From Wuchereria bancrofti (lineage: Eukaryota; Nematoda; Chromadorea; Rhabditida; Onchocercidae), in NCBI GenBank assembly GCA_005281725.1, contig SSBO01000012.1:709651-773650 (forward strand): a DNA stretch of 64,000 bases, given 5' to 3'. Of the stretch, positions 1-11,419 are shown one piece after another. Numbering within the stretch: position 1 is the stretch's first letter; every line of letters starts with the position of its first letter. Under the pieces are notes generated by a model. It had not been told where the DNA came from. It did not search any database and saw only the letters and a list, made by a program, of their open reading frames with translations. The translations under genes and the position numbers were made by a program.

Positions 1-136
1 TTATGTCTGTGAAATATGATTGATTTGAAATTGAATTTTTTTAAGCATAACAAATGTTGATGGAACTCTTTGATTGACTGATCTGACATCACTTGTGCGG
101 TGAAAGTTTTAATAGTAGTTCCATTTTCTTCTTCAG

Positions 137-262
137 GATTATGAAATAGCAATGAAGCGTGTACGATCTTTACTTGAACTTGATTACGACGCTGAAAGCG
201 AAAAGAAAAGAGATCCATGTGTTGATGTGATGTGGGCTGTTTTCGGAGCCTTTAACAAATAA
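137..262 (+). CDS. 3'-terminal exon of an unidentified gene (partial)
   Basis: A reading frame of 41 codons follows a strong acceptor (TTCTTCTTCAG ending at 136) and stops with TAA at 260-262. It is the last exon of a gene whose other exons lie left of the window. The peptide begins DYEIAMKRVRSLLELDYD and ends DVMWAVFGAFNK. It is charged and looks helical, and its codons are less AT-driven than the flanks, which supports real coding. I do not recognise the family, and no catalytic motif is visible. Bases 1-136 look like intron. The exon phase (starting on a full codon) is assumed from the open frame. Confidence 0.55.
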   Translation, partial: DYEIAMKRVRSLLELDYDAESEKKRDPCVDVMWAVFGAFNK

Positions 263-2350
263 TTTTCCTTCGGTGACATATCAGAACTGTAAATTGTTGT
301 TTAAAATTAGATGGAATGGTTATATTTTTGGGATAATTTCATTTGAAAGGTTTGTTATAGAATTCTTATATTTTGTTTTGGATAACGTTCTAAGAAACTA
401 TTTCAAGTGATTAACTTTAATTTATTCGCTGAACTTTCTTCATTAATTTGTATCTTTCATTTATTAGTTTTCAGCGCAATAGTTGCTCCAGAACTTTGTA
501 CCCGGCAATTAAGGCGCTGTAAGAATTATAAATTATGACACAAATAGACTATACTATTGCTAACCAAGCTACCTCGATTATCTTTTGCCTTATTTATTGA
601 ACAAACATATTATTTTTGTTTTGTAGCATATTTTGGTAGCCATTTCACATAACTTTATTTATTTAGTAAATTGGGTCTTTCTTTTATTATTGAAATGAGT
701 TTTGGAACCAATACAAAAATTCCCTTCTGCAATCGAATGTGTTAACAAATTGTTATAGTAATAATAATTACAGATTATTTGGACGTTCATGTGTGTATGT
801 TTGAGATGTTTGAAATTAAATTTGAGACCGTTTATGGTGCCTTTATTGCCATTTCTTTTTTTTTTTTTTTTTTGGAGTGTTGGCGATTTATCTTTATTTC
901 CTTTACATTGTTACATTTCAGACTACTTTTTTTTCGGTTAACTAAGACATCTATTTGCATAGGTTATTTCGCTCTCCAAATATCGAACATTTCTATCAAA
1001 ATATTTCTCGACTTTCGTTGTTTTGTTCTTTCTTTTATCATTTCACAATTTTGAACAAATCTGTTTAGAATATTTTTAAGCCGCAAAGAATGCCAAAAAT
1101 TACTTTTATATATTTTTATATTTTCTTGCCAGAAGATTTTCTGAAAAGTATGAGATGTCTGTGATAAGCTTTAATAGATGGCTCATAATCTATTGTAATG
1201 TTACTATTATGTATAAATTCCACTGATAAAGCTTGATGTGGAATAATAAGCATATTGTAAAAGCATTGTCTAAAATAAAACACAAAGAAAGCAGTAATTT
1301 GTATTTTTAATTTCATATTATTAGTGTAATTCAATTATTTCTAACATCATATTATTCGTATTTCTCCATTATTCGTTTCGGTTCTGTATATAATTTATAT
1401 ATACATATACACATATGCATAGATATGGGATATTAAGTCGCTTTTTTTTTCGTATTAATTTTCATTTACTACTCGGTACTCTTATCCATCGTTATCATAT
1501 GACATTTCTTTTTCTTTCTAGAGACTTATTTTTGATGAAATATTTTCCATAAATTACATTCACTGCAGCATTTTTATATTCCTATTAGCAAGTCAATAAA
1601 GCAAATTTTATTTTCTTCATATTTTACATTTTTAATGAGAAATTTTTTCGATTTGTAAGCCTAATATATCGTATTAATTTTATTATCTATGATAACAAAG
1701 ATATGGTTTACACTCATGTACTAACACGCAGTGCGAATTGAGCTTCTGATTTATTTTGAACCTTTTTTAAGTAATAGTAGAGGAGACTGCTACACTTGGT
1801 ATACTAGTTTTCATAGCGCGGTAGGGCCGCGTTAAAGTTTGATTTAGAAAGTGGGTTATGGGATTGGGGGTGCCCATTCGAATTAGAGCTTTAGTTTGTT
1901 TTCTAGCATAGTTTAGATTGGACTTCGGTATGTCTTCAGGAGTTTCTAGGTTCTTGATTGTTGGTAGTATGAGATAAGTTAGACTTACCAATCTTAGCAC
2001 ATGATTATTTATTATGTGCTGATATATGATCATTAGCAGTATATATTCTCGTAAAAATAGGAGAGCATATTTATAAAAGTGTTTGGTAACTCAAGTAATT
2101 TGATTCTAACCACCGATAATTTGACAGACGACTGAGATATAGAGGATGAGTTGATATTAGTTATTTCTTCTGGGAAATCATTTATATTCAGCAATTAGCT
2201 AATCGTAAAGCAACAGATGAGCAGTGCCTATCGGTGTAATTTTGCATTTCATAAAATTGTTCGTTTATTTCTGTTCTTTTCATTTGAAAACCTTTTTGTT
2301 GCATATTTATCGAAGACTTGAGTTGCTTTCATGTATTTTTATCTGTTACA
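263..2350. other. Intergenic region upstream of rps-10
   Basis: About 2.1 kb of AT-rich DNA with no convincing coding exon. The frames at 779-1054 (+) and 1116-1334 (-) are low-complexity Phe/Ile-rich and lack splice support. The stretch at about 1780-2020 stands out for its higher GC and small perfect hairpins (see separate entry). The promoter of the eS10 gene should lie in the right part, but no clear TATA or initiator can be named. Confidence 0.5.
1780..2020. other. GC-richer island with hairpins, origin unknown
   Basis: In a region of very low GC this stretch has a G/T-rich + strand. It holds a perfect GC hairpin (CGCGG, loop TAGGG, CCGCG at 1817-1831) and a perfect 7-bp stem (AGCACAT 1996-2002 with ATGTGCT 2014-2020). 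The - strand is open over 1767-2033, but that peptide matches no family I know. Read on the + strand with the invertebrate mitochondrial code, parts look like a hydrophobic membrane protein, interrupted at two places where TGG or TGA could have become TAG or TAA. A decayed mitochondrial insertion or a transposon remnant are both possible. Confidence 0.3.
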
Positions 2351-2360
2351 ATAATTTCAG
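2351..2360 (+). other. Probable spliced-leader acceptor of rps-10
   Basis: ATAATTTCAG lies 35 bases before the eS10 start codon. No donor of a 5' UTR intron is evident upstream. It could be a trans-splice acceptor or the end of a 5' UTR intron. Confidence 0.5.
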
Positions 2361-2395
2361 GGGTAGTAGGTGAAGTTTTTGGAAAATCATCAAAG

Positions 2396-3266
2396 ATGTT
2401 GATGCCGACAAAAAATCGGAAAGCTATTTATGAGTATTTGTTCAAAGAAGGCGTATGTGTGGCTAAGAAAGATTATAATTTGAAGACACACCCGAGCATA
2501 CCAAATGTAACCAATTTGGAGGTGATAAAAGCCTGCAAGGTGAGTTATTTCTACTATCTTGCTTTCTTTCCATTTATGTACTGTAGTTTTTTCTTTAAAT
2601 TAACATAACAACTTAATGCACTGTAGATAGGTTTAGGCAGCATATTTGTGTCAGATAACACTGACATGTATTATCGTATATAATGATATGGAAATGTTTG
2701 TATATGCAGAGTTGTATGTGTTGTAAACGTGAGTTTATAAAATAGAAAAAAAAAGGATGTATATTTAATTTCTTCCAAGGTAAAAAAGTATGTTAATCGA
2801 AGTTTTGAACTACAGAGCCTCGCTTCACGGGAATACGTAAAAGAACAATTTGCTTGGCGCCATCATTATTGGTATTTAACGAATGAGGGTATTGATTATT
2901 TGAGAGAATATCTTCATTTGCCAGCTGAAATTGTTCCATCTACTGTCAAGGCCAAACAGCGAGAACCAAGACTTGGTTTCGAGCGTATGCCCCGAGGTAG
3001 TCTTGATTTAGCTTCTAAATTTGGTAACTTGTGGACCGTTTTATTATCTTATGTTCAAGTGTGACTAGCTAGAATTTTAGCTTCTTGCTTAAATGCTCAC
3101 TAAATTCCAGTCTTTCTATGGAGTAGATTTATTTTCAGGACCGAAAGTAGAAAGCGATAGAGATGCATACCGAACAGCTGAGAAGGTAACAGAAGCAGGT
3201 CCAGGTGCAGCACCAGTATCAGGTTATCGGGGTGGATATGGTCGGGGTGCAGGAGCCCTGCAATAA
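2396..3266 (+). CDS. rps-10: 40S ribosomal protein S10 (eS10)
   Basis: A protein of the small ribosomal subunit that sits at the head near the mRNA entry channel. Three exons: 2396-2539, 2816-2996 and 3139-3266, giving 150 aa, the usual eS10 length. The N-terminal winged-helix domain (about residues 1-95) opens with [20 protein letters not shown] and contains the hallmark [17 protein letters not shown]. The C-terminal tail is Gly/Arg-rich ([12 protein letters not shown]), as in the family. Introns begin GTGAGT and GTAGTC and end TACAG and TTTTCAG. The start is the first ATG after the acceptor at 2360, and the residues upstream of it are not family-like. AATAAA lies 57 bp after the stop. CCDC174 starts 366 bp downstream on the same strand. 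Confidence 0.97.
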
Positions 3267-3322
3267 GACTGTATGCAAAAAATGATAATGATTGCAAATA
3301 TTGTTTTTTGTTGTTATTACTG

Positions 3323-3328
3323 AATAAA
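3323..3328 (+). terminator. Polyadenylation signal of rps-10
   Basis: AATAAA 57 bp after the eS10 stop codon, the first canonical signal downstream. T/G-rich sequence follows at about 3460-3500, before the next gene's acceptor. Confidence 0.7.
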
Positions 3329-3616
3329 TGACTCGAGTAGATGTAATTTTGTAATACACCAGCAGAAGTATAAACCGTATTGCTGCGTCATTATTTCAGA
3401 TTTAGCATTTAAGTAATGGGATTATAATATGACATGTGTAGGAATGTAAATTTAAGTTTCGGTTTTTTGTTGGTTGTTGCTGTCGGTTTGAATTGGTTGT
3501 ATCGGTAGAAGATTACGATTGAACTACATAAAATAGTTAGTTATTGTGGGAATGGAAAAGAGTATGGAAGGCAGCATTTGATTTATTTGTATTTAATGAG
3601 CTGAGTCGGAGGGGTT

Positions 3617-3627
3617 GTATTTTGCAG
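3617..3627 (+). other. Probable spliced-leader acceptor of the CCDC174 gene
   Basis: TGTATTTTGCAG ends at 3627, five bases before the ATG at 3633. No 5' exon or donor is visible between this point and the eS10 polyA signal, so a trans-spliced leader is the simplest explanation. It also argues that the in-frame codons upstream of 3628 are not translated. Confidence 0.6.
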
Positions 3628-3632
3628 CAGTG

Positions 3633-5806
3633 ATGGATGTTCCTGGTCCGTCACTTTCGGGTCGCGAAAAGCATCATCTGGAAACGTCAGATGCGTCATC
3701 GCTTTTCTTGCTTAAAGGTGAGTTGTATCGGAAAATCGATGAGCAACGTCGAAAAACTGCTACAGCTACGGTGAAAGCTCCTAACAGGAAGGTATGCAAC
3801 ATTTTCATGTAGCTGTTTTCCGAAATACAAATTTGGATTATCCGGTTATCTTGTTAGTGAGGTGCTGGATATTAGAATTATTTCTTTTCTGAAGATATTT
3901 ACTGGAAACAATTTGGATTAGCGGACATTTTGATGGAGGTTTGAAAGTCGCTATAATTTTAAACGGCATTATAATGAATTCAAACAAAGTTTCTATATTG
4001 GATTTTCCTGTAGAGTATTTTGCGAATCAGCAAAGAAGAAGAGAAAAAACTTGCGGAGGAGAAACGCCAACGAGAAGCACGTATCCGAGAACTAGAAAAG
4101 TCAATAGCACATGATGAAGAACAGAGGAAACGAGTGCAAAAGATATTAGAAGAGAAAAGTGAAATTTATTCTCGTTTAAGTCGAGGCGAAGCAGTTTTAA
4201 GTGGTTCGTTTGGTCATTTTTTAGAAGTAGCAATTTTTTTTTTTTTTTTGAAAATACTGAAAAAACGTAAATAATAAAGTGTACTAAGATAAGTAGGTAG
4301 TTATATGTGATTTACTAAAGGACATCAAGTAATTTAGGAGTGATTGAGGTAAGTACAAATACATGAGTTAGAAAGTGTAGTTTTTTTTTTTTTCCATTTG
4401 CATAATTATCTTTAATTTTGAGTGAGCTTTGAGCAGTACGATGGAATGAATTGTTTGAGAAAAGTCGAAAGATAATACATTAAAGGTTCGTTTAATGGCT
4501 GATGTAGAAACGATAGATTGAAGTGTTTAATTTCGCTCAATACAGTATGTTTTATTAAGTGAAAACAAGTCGTTTTTTGCTTTTATTGGTGAGTACGTCT
4601 TTTAGAGAAAAAGAATGAATTAAAATCAAATCAAATTGTCCTTGTATTTCAGGTGACAATGAACCAGTGGAATTTCTGGTAGACTTCAATGCAAAGAAGC
4701 GTGATCAGGACGAGCAACGTTTGAATGACGCTGAAAAAGCAAAAAATGAAGAAAATGACGCAGTACACTTCAATCCAAGCGAAGGTATTATAATTGATCA
4801 AAATTGTTTTCATTTTAATGTTTCTAGATATTAAAAATAGTCAATTTGAGTTCTAATACTTCGTGATCAATTTGATTTTTACCGACTGGCCGCTGAACTC
4901 TCCATCATTTCTTATTTCGGCGTTGATTATAATATTTCTGAACATTTTTTTTCTGATTATTTAAAAAAAAAAACTACTTTTTCAAATAGTCTAAAAAATA
5001 AATTTAGAACAGCGAGTTTACGGTGTTTCTCATGTTCCGCTTCCGGTCATCGAAAGTAAAAGGCAAGAACAAATACAAGAATTACTGGAACTGAGTAAGG
5101 TAAGAAATCTTAAATAAGTAACACAATCTAGGATTTTCTTTTCTTCAATTGCATTTTCGATATCCTTTTTTCTGTGGTCATTTCTCATGTTTAGAAAACT
5201 GAAGTTAATCGAGCGAAAAGGAAACATTTGCTTGAAGAACGTGAAAAGAAGAAATGGGAACAGCTGAATAGAATACGGAAACGAAAAGGTTTGGAAGAAT
5301 TACCCGCATGGAACTCAGAAGGTAAACATTTAGTGATTTTAAGTGTTAGTAGCACACCATGTAGTGGAAGATACTATTTATTTAACTGTAAATCGAAAAG
5401 AATTTGTGTTTTCTCCTTAATGATGAATATTGCATAGAAATTTCAGTTATACTTGTTTCCATTTTATTACTTCCCTTGTTAGCTTATTTTTTTATTTCAG
5501 GAGATAATGAAACGAATTTCCTTGACATTCCACTTCCTGATCAACTGCCAAAAGCTGAAACGGTGCAACCAGAACCAAAAAAATTCACCCCTGTTCGCGA
5601 GTGGGATCGCGGAAAAGGTATATTTTTTAACTGTAGGAAGGATCACCAGTATAAATATCTACTATTTCTCATTGGTTTTGATATTAGTAAGAAAATAACG
5701 CACATATTAAATTATTTGTATTTCAGTGCTTTATGATAGATGGATCACAAAGCAGCGTGATGAACGTGATGATGAATTTGCACCACCTTCAAGCTACTTT
5801 AGATAA
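3633..5806 (+). CDS. CCDC174 homologue, coiled-coil RNA-processing associated protein
   Basis: Seven exons: 3633-3791, 4014-4203 (or 4200), 4653-4784, 5008-5099, 5195-5321, 5501-5617 and 5727-5806, about 298 aa. Human CCDC174 is nuclear and linked to the exon-junction complex and splicing; that role is family knowledge. What is seen: a basic N-terminus with ASSLFLLKGELYRK, a long Lys/Glu coiled coil (about residues 55-115), a VEFLVDF motif, and a C-terminal signature of P-V-R-E-W-D-R-G-K followed by YDRWITKQRDERDDEFAPPS, typical of the family. Splice phases agree at every junction. The second intron can use either of two donors three bases apart (GTGGTT at 4201 or GTTCGT at 4204), both in frame, adding or dropping one Gly. 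The gene sits between eS10 and NTF2 with short gaps. Confidence 0.9.
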
Positions 5807-5865
5807 TTGTTATTTGAACTATTCTTTCCTTAGGCATTTCAAAATCTTAATTATATATAAGTCTT

Positions 5866-5871
5866 AATAAA
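5866..5871 (+). terminator. Polyadenylation signal of the CCDC174 gene
   Basis: AATAAA 60 bp after the stop codon, in the context CTTAATAAAGG. Confidence 0.65.
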
Positions 5872-6380
5872 GGTATTTGGCAAAGTTTTTTCATCTCCTG
5901 ACAAATGTTACTTCATTCAGTATCAATATTCATTTATATAATCAGTGTATATTGAATTTATTAAATGCATTAGATGACTGAAATGTTACTGTAGAAAAAT
6001 GAAGTTCTTAAGATAATTTGTGAAAGTCACTGGTAAATTTATATCTTTAAACATTAGATTTGGAATGAAATATATGACTGAGCAAGATTATCTTTTATAA
6101 GAAATCAAGTTCTATCTTCTAACTATGGTAAGGAATTTTCATCATAAATTGAACTGAATATGATATGTCATGGATAGCTTGAACGATTACTTCAATTGAA
6201 TAGTTTAACACATAGCATTTCATAACTGTTTCGAAACATTTTTGTCGTTCTACGAATATACTGCTCGAGATCCTTTTAGTTGAAGTCTTTTCGCATTGTT
6301 GGCAGATTCGACTAATACGTTGCGAAATACTTACGTCTTAAAGTTTTTTCAAGTAATGATTTCTTAGAGCTAAAATTCTG

Positions 6381-6390
6381 AGTGTTTCAG
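6381..6390 (+). other. Probable spliced-leader acceptor of the NTF2 gene
   Basis: AGTGTTTCAG ends one base before the ATG at 6392, leaving no room for an ordinary 5' UTR. No 5' exon is visible in the 520 bp since the previous polyA signal. Confidence 0.65.
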
Positions 6391-6391
6391 A

Positions 6392-7546
6392 ATGAATTTT
6401 AATCCAAACTTTGAAGAAATAGGAAATGCATTCATCCAACATTATTATTCGAAATTCGATGTGCAAGATCCTGCAGCACGAAGTTCAGGTCTAAGCGATC
6501 TTTACGATCCAATGAATTCCTACATGACATTTGAGGGTGTACAAGTAAAGGGACGGGATTCTATTTTGCAGAAATTTGCTGTAAGTACTTTTCTTGCAGA
6601 GTAGGATTATCAATTTCTCAGCAGGAAAGTGTTATAGACTAACCAGAAAATTGTGTTTCTATTAATCAGCTTACTGTCTATTGATTTCTAGGATATTTAC
6701 AGCCTCATAAAACCGAAGAATAGAATAGAAGTACCACTTTACCTCTTTATTCTTAATATACATGTACTTTATTAACATTCATTTTTCTTTCAGGCCTTGC
6801 CGTTTAGGATGATACAACGAGCAATAACAAAAACAGATTGCCAACCACTACCAGACGGGTCTATACTTGTTGCAGTCATTGGACAACTTAAGGTTGTCTC
6901 TTTCTAAATTTCGACTTTTGATTTGAAGGCATTATGCCGGTAGGGAAGTATGGTGCTGGGCATAAATAAATCTTGCAAATAAAAATATGATATGGTCTGA
7001 TTTTGCATTGCATCATTCAGTTAATGCTGAAATTTATTTTTCTGTGTAAATTTACTAAATTTTTTGAGATTAAGTAGTTTGCAGCTTGAATTCTGTTATT
7101 GAGGGAAAAGTTTTTTCATTTTTGAATAAAAATGATTTAAATATTTCATCACGGAATAGTAATTGCATCATTTTTTTTTTTTCATTATTGAAATAGACAA
7201 GGAACGGCAAATACTGCAAAAACACATTAATATATATGTTACGTTTTATAAGACAGAAAGCCTCGTCGCTTTTAGACGTCTAAATTAATAAGAATGTTTG
7301 ACGCATTTTTGTGAAATTACTAGGTCATATAAGTCGTTATCTGGATGAGTAATCTTATGCAATACTTCATTGTGTGACAAATATTTTTGACGTTTCATAT
7401 CGAAAAAACGATTTCACTAATTCTTTTTTTTCCAGACGGATGATGATCCAATTCAGTCGTTCAATCATTTTTTCGTACTTCGTCCTGCAACCGGTTCATT
7501 TTTCATCTCAAATGAAATCTTCCGTCTAGTATTACACGATCACTAA
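6392..7546 (+). CDS. ran-4: Nuclear transport factor 2 (NTF2)
   Basis: Imports RanGDP into the nucleus by binding it and FG-nucleoporins, acting as a homodimer. Three exons: 6392-6580, 6794-6892 and 7436-7546, giving 132 aa, the usual NTF2 length. Visible family marks are an N-terminus with NFEEIGNAFIQHYYSKFD, the central FEGVQVKGRDSILQKF, ALPFRMIQRAITKTDCQP and LPDGSILVAVIGQLK. The acidic DDDPIQSFNHFF block near residues 98-109 corresponds to the Ran-binding loop of animal NTF2. All residues expected for a functional protein appear present. The symbol follows the nematode orthologue and is inferred by family. Introns start GTAAGT and GTTGTC. The gene is third in the possible eS10-CCDC174-NTF2 operon. 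Confidence 0.96.
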
Positions 7547-8740
7547 CAACAGTATGATATGCCATTATTGCTTTCTCTCTCACTTTTTCGTTTTTTCCTT
7601 GACATAGTTTAATATTTTTGTTGTTTTCATTAATTTACATTGAAGTAAAAAGAGTAAAATGCTGCCTATCAGTGATATTTATTTAAATTATGTTTTATCA
7701 TTTTAAATATTACATTCTTTTGTGCCGTTTATATTTCAATGAATTCAATTTTTTTTTTTTTGAAATGAATTTAGTTGGTCTAAATTGAATTAAGTTTATG
7801 GCTGATGTTTTGGATATGTGTTACATTGATTTTATGCCTGAACCTAATCATTTTTTTACTCTTCTCGAAAGTAATATAAGATTTTGAACACGTAGAAATC
7901 TTTTTCTTATCCATTCGTGGATGGTTACCTTTGATCTCGCTCAACGCTGATAAGAATAAATGATATGCTTGACCTCTATCTATTCCAAATTTTGATAAGC
8001 ATTTCATGACATATCCCCTATCCCTTTTTGCATCTTTTCATACATGTTTGTTTCATGACGTAATTATTTTTTGTTGCATTATCTTTCTTCCAACTTTGAA
8101 ACACTTTCTTAGTGAGACTTTGTGCTCAATTTTTTTATCACTCTTTTTTTTATTCTTTTGATTTTTTGAAAAGAAAAATATTCCTTCATTTTGTTAGTAT
8201 TACAATGTGTGATGTATGTTGATATCAGTAAATGTATTTGTATAACAAAATGATAGCATTTGCTTTTATTGTTTCTTATAATATTCGAATGATAACCTAT
8301 TTCATTCCTTAAACTTCGTTCGAAATTTTGTTTAAAGCGTATGAAAGTATTTAATTACCATTAAGAGTTACGTTTAAGTTTATGGTATTAAGTTAATCTA
8401 CGTAACAATTTTTATCCTCTTCCAAATATTTCAATATGATCGTATTGCTTCAAATTTTTTCAAATTAAAAATAAGAGAGCCCAAATATATTTCAATTTAA
8501 TTGCCTTTTATATTGCATTAATCATACAAATTAAATCTTATTGATACAGGTTTATCTATCTTTTATTTTGAGACTGAGTAGTATGATATGATTATTATCA
8601 TAGTTACAGTCAAGTACATTAGAAACAATCCCGATGAAAATGATTTTCATCGAATCTTAATGATATGAAAAAAAAAAGAAAATTAAGCATTCACTTATTT
8701 CTAGTGGGATTTATTATATTGGTAAAAGCAATATAATGCT
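7547..8740. other. NTF2 3' region and intergenic spacer
   Basis: About 1.2 kb of AT-rich sequence with T-runs. No canonical AATAAA is close behind the NTF2 stop. An open frame on the - strand (7780-8007) has mixed composition but no family resemblance and no splice or polyA context, so it is not called. The right end leads to the TMEM208 start. Confidence 0.5.
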
Positions 8741-8749
8741 TGAACAGTG

Positions 8750-10417
8750 ATGAATATAAGTGGAAAATCGGGTAAAGTTGCAACACGTGGCCAAAAGCAA
8801 ATTTATGAAGAGAATCAAACTGTGATATTACATTACTCAACTGCTTCCATATTTTCTTCGGTAAGCATGTCTTATTTGATTTTAATTATCTACGATAATT
8901 TACTAATATGTATAGTAAAGTCTAACATATGTTATATATGTAGTAAAGACAAAAAATATCAGTAAATATTCTAAAAGAAGTTTGATTTTATCATAAGCAT
9001 TTAATCTGTGTGTTTGCTAAAAAATTATGGATGATTTGAATTACTTGGTCTTCGTTGAAAAACTTAAAAATATTATCTTTGTTGGGCTTACTTGAATGAT
9101 ACTGAACAGATATTATCATATCTCTCCGAGTGTGTTTAAATCAAAATTCATCAGCATTTCATGAAAAATTAATTCCATCGAGAATTTTGATATTTTTTTT
9201 TAATTTTTACATTTTATTTTTTCTCATCATATAGCCGTAGTAATCAGTTCTTGTAACAAATAAGCATTTATCATTTTCTATAACAAATTAAGTAATTATC
9301 ATTCAAAACGATTTCAGTATCTTAAAATTACATTTTCCAGGTTTTCTACATAGTGTTTTCGTTATTTTTCTTTCAACGGACAGCATGGGAATGGGTACAT
9401 TTTTCAATTACTTTTTATATGAGTAAATAAATAACATAACAACTTTATTGCTATCTTCCAAGTCTTACTAAAATGTAGCTGCTTTTTACACAATTATCTA
9501 TTTTTACCAAACTTTACTTATACGTTTGATCATAATATATTCGTCTCTCGTTATCATTCGACTCTAGATTTGATTAATGCTGAATTTAATGCCAGTCTAT
9601 AAATCTTTTCTTTTTTTTTTCCCTCTTCCTCTCTCTGTCTTTCCTTTTGCACAAGATACTAGTTCGAAACCATTTTTGAAACTTTTTAGTATTCACAAAA
9701 TTGGATAATTTTCACAGATAAAATGAAAAACTATTTTTGATACTGAAAGGTTTGGATTTGACAATTTTACATTTAATATTATTTTATAAATAATTTATAT
9801 ACTTAATGATTTTAGATTTAATATTGTTCTAAGAAATAGTTAGTACGAATTATCAGTATTTTTACAGTTTGGATTCTCTATTTGCTGTATCCTTGAAGTG
9901 GCAGCCATTCTAACTATGCGTTCCATGGCACGATGTCGTCGTAATGAAAAAGGCCAAGTAACAGATGCTGGCTTAGATCTTAATCAGCCAGATGCTTTTG
10001 GAGAGTTAGTATTTTGCACATTTTTGATTATTGATAGTGAACATTTTGCATAATGTTTTTGTCTACATTTAGATCATTTATATAACTTTAATATTTTTGC
10101 TCATAAGTGAATAGTGATTGAGAAAGAGGAAGATAATATTCTTTAAATTTTTTTTAAACTTTGATTTAAAAATCTACAAAAAATAATTATGTTAATATTA
10201 CTTCAGGTACTGTAAAGATGTGGTAATTTTATGCTCATTTGTTGCGATAGGAGCTACAATTTGGTCAATGATTTTATGGCTCTTATTGTTGATTCCAGCT
10301 TATGTATTTTACAAACTATGGAAAATGATTATTGCACCATGGTTTTTTGCTGAATCACTAGAACAAGAAGAGGAAAAGAAAATAAAGAAACGTGAGAGGA
10401 GGCTTCGCAAAACATGA
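8750..10417 (+). CDS. TMEM208 (SND3) homologue, ER membrane protein
   Basis: A small multi-pass ER protein; family members act in SRP-independent targeting and membrane protein insertion. Four exons: 8750-8860, 9341-9394, 9868-10004 and 10207-10417, giving 170 aa, close to the human 173. Family marks are the N-terminal GKVATRGQKQIYEENQ, hydrophobic segments at about residues 32-50, 56-70 and 104-135, the loop DLNQPDAFGEYCKDVVIL, PWFFAES, and a very basic tail (KKIKKRERRLRK). The third donor is GTTAGT at 10005; the better-looking GTATTT four bases on would break the frame. An AACAG acceptor ends two bases before the ATG and may accept a spliced leader. AATAAA lies at about 10504. Confidence 0.92.
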
Positions 10418-10503
10418 AATTATCTCCCTATTAAATATTATGATTGTATATTTTTTTGAACTTTTTGGAAAAAAATATTATAGGTTATTGAATTTACTTC
10501 ATT

Positions 10504-10509
10504 AATAAA
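10504..10509 (+). terminator. Polyadenylation signal of the TMEM208 gene
   Basis: AATAAA 87 bp after the stop codon. Confidence 0.6.
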
Positions 10510-11419
10510 AGTAGGTATCTGTGATTTATAATAATAGTAATATAGCAAAAAAATTCACTTACTAATGAATTGATTTCATTTTTTACAAAAAAAAGTACTT
10601 TTTAATGCAAAATATTTTCATCTAAATTTTTCATGTATTTAAAGCTGTGTTTTATAGTCATTTTGAACTTATTTTTCGGAATTTTACGGATTTTTTTAAC
10701 GGATTTTACATTCCTTCTATTTGTCAAGTATTTTTCGGAATTTATTTTGCTTTTAATTTTGCAATTCGTTATCAGCAAATATTATACAAACTATTTTCAA
10801 TATTATTCGCTAAATAAAAATTGGAATTTTCAAATGTCGATGAAGGCATATCCGCCAAGAATATGAGTTCTTTATCATTTATTCTTTATCACTTATCAAT
10901 TTTCAGTTTTCAATAGATTCCATTTCTTTTTAAATGGTTTAAAATTTGTCAAAAATGTTAATGCTTTGTTCTTATTATTGCAATGTTCATTTTAAAATTG
11001 ATAAGTACTTTCATAGTGTTCATGGTAAAAATTATGAAAATAAAATTAAATATTCTTGTCTTCATTTCACTTTTTTTCCTGCATTTGCATGGGATACGTT
11101 GTTGGTGAAATATTTATACTTTTTAAATCATCAAATTTCTAAAATATCTTTTCATTCTACTTTCAATCATATAAAGAAAATCACAGCAAAGGCTCTAGCC
11201 ATATTAATTGATTATTTTTATGCATAATAGAAGTGTATCATAATTAAACAATAAATTGGGCACTTTTTTTTGAAGTTTAGGAACTAATGTTGGAAATTAA
11301 AGTTAATTATTATTATAGTAAGTGAGATGAAGAAATTATTTTCTCTAAGTAGGTTAACTTTAATGAGATTTGATAAGAATTTTAAAGTTAATTTATATTT
11401 TAATATATTTTTTTAAAGC
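10510..11419. other. Intergenic spacer between the TMEM208 and SMPD4 genes
   Basis: About 0.9 kb, AT-rich. Two + strand open frames (10633-10866 and 10946-11227) consist mainly of Phe, Ile, Tyr and Lys codons, as expected by chance at this composition. They have no upstream acceptor, so they are not called. No repeat of note. Confidence 0.5.

Noticed and set aside
1767..2033. 88-residue open frame on the - strand
   Set aside because: The peptide is not family-like and there are no splice or start signals. The region is reported only as an island of unknown origin.
7780..8007. 75-residue open frame on the - strand
   Set aside because: Mixed composition but no family match, no acceptor or polyA context, and it lies in the NTF2 3' region.
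9655..9680. GTTCGAAAC, a tRNA B-box-like word
   Set aside because: No A box or acceptor stem can be placed around it. No tRNA gene was found in the window.
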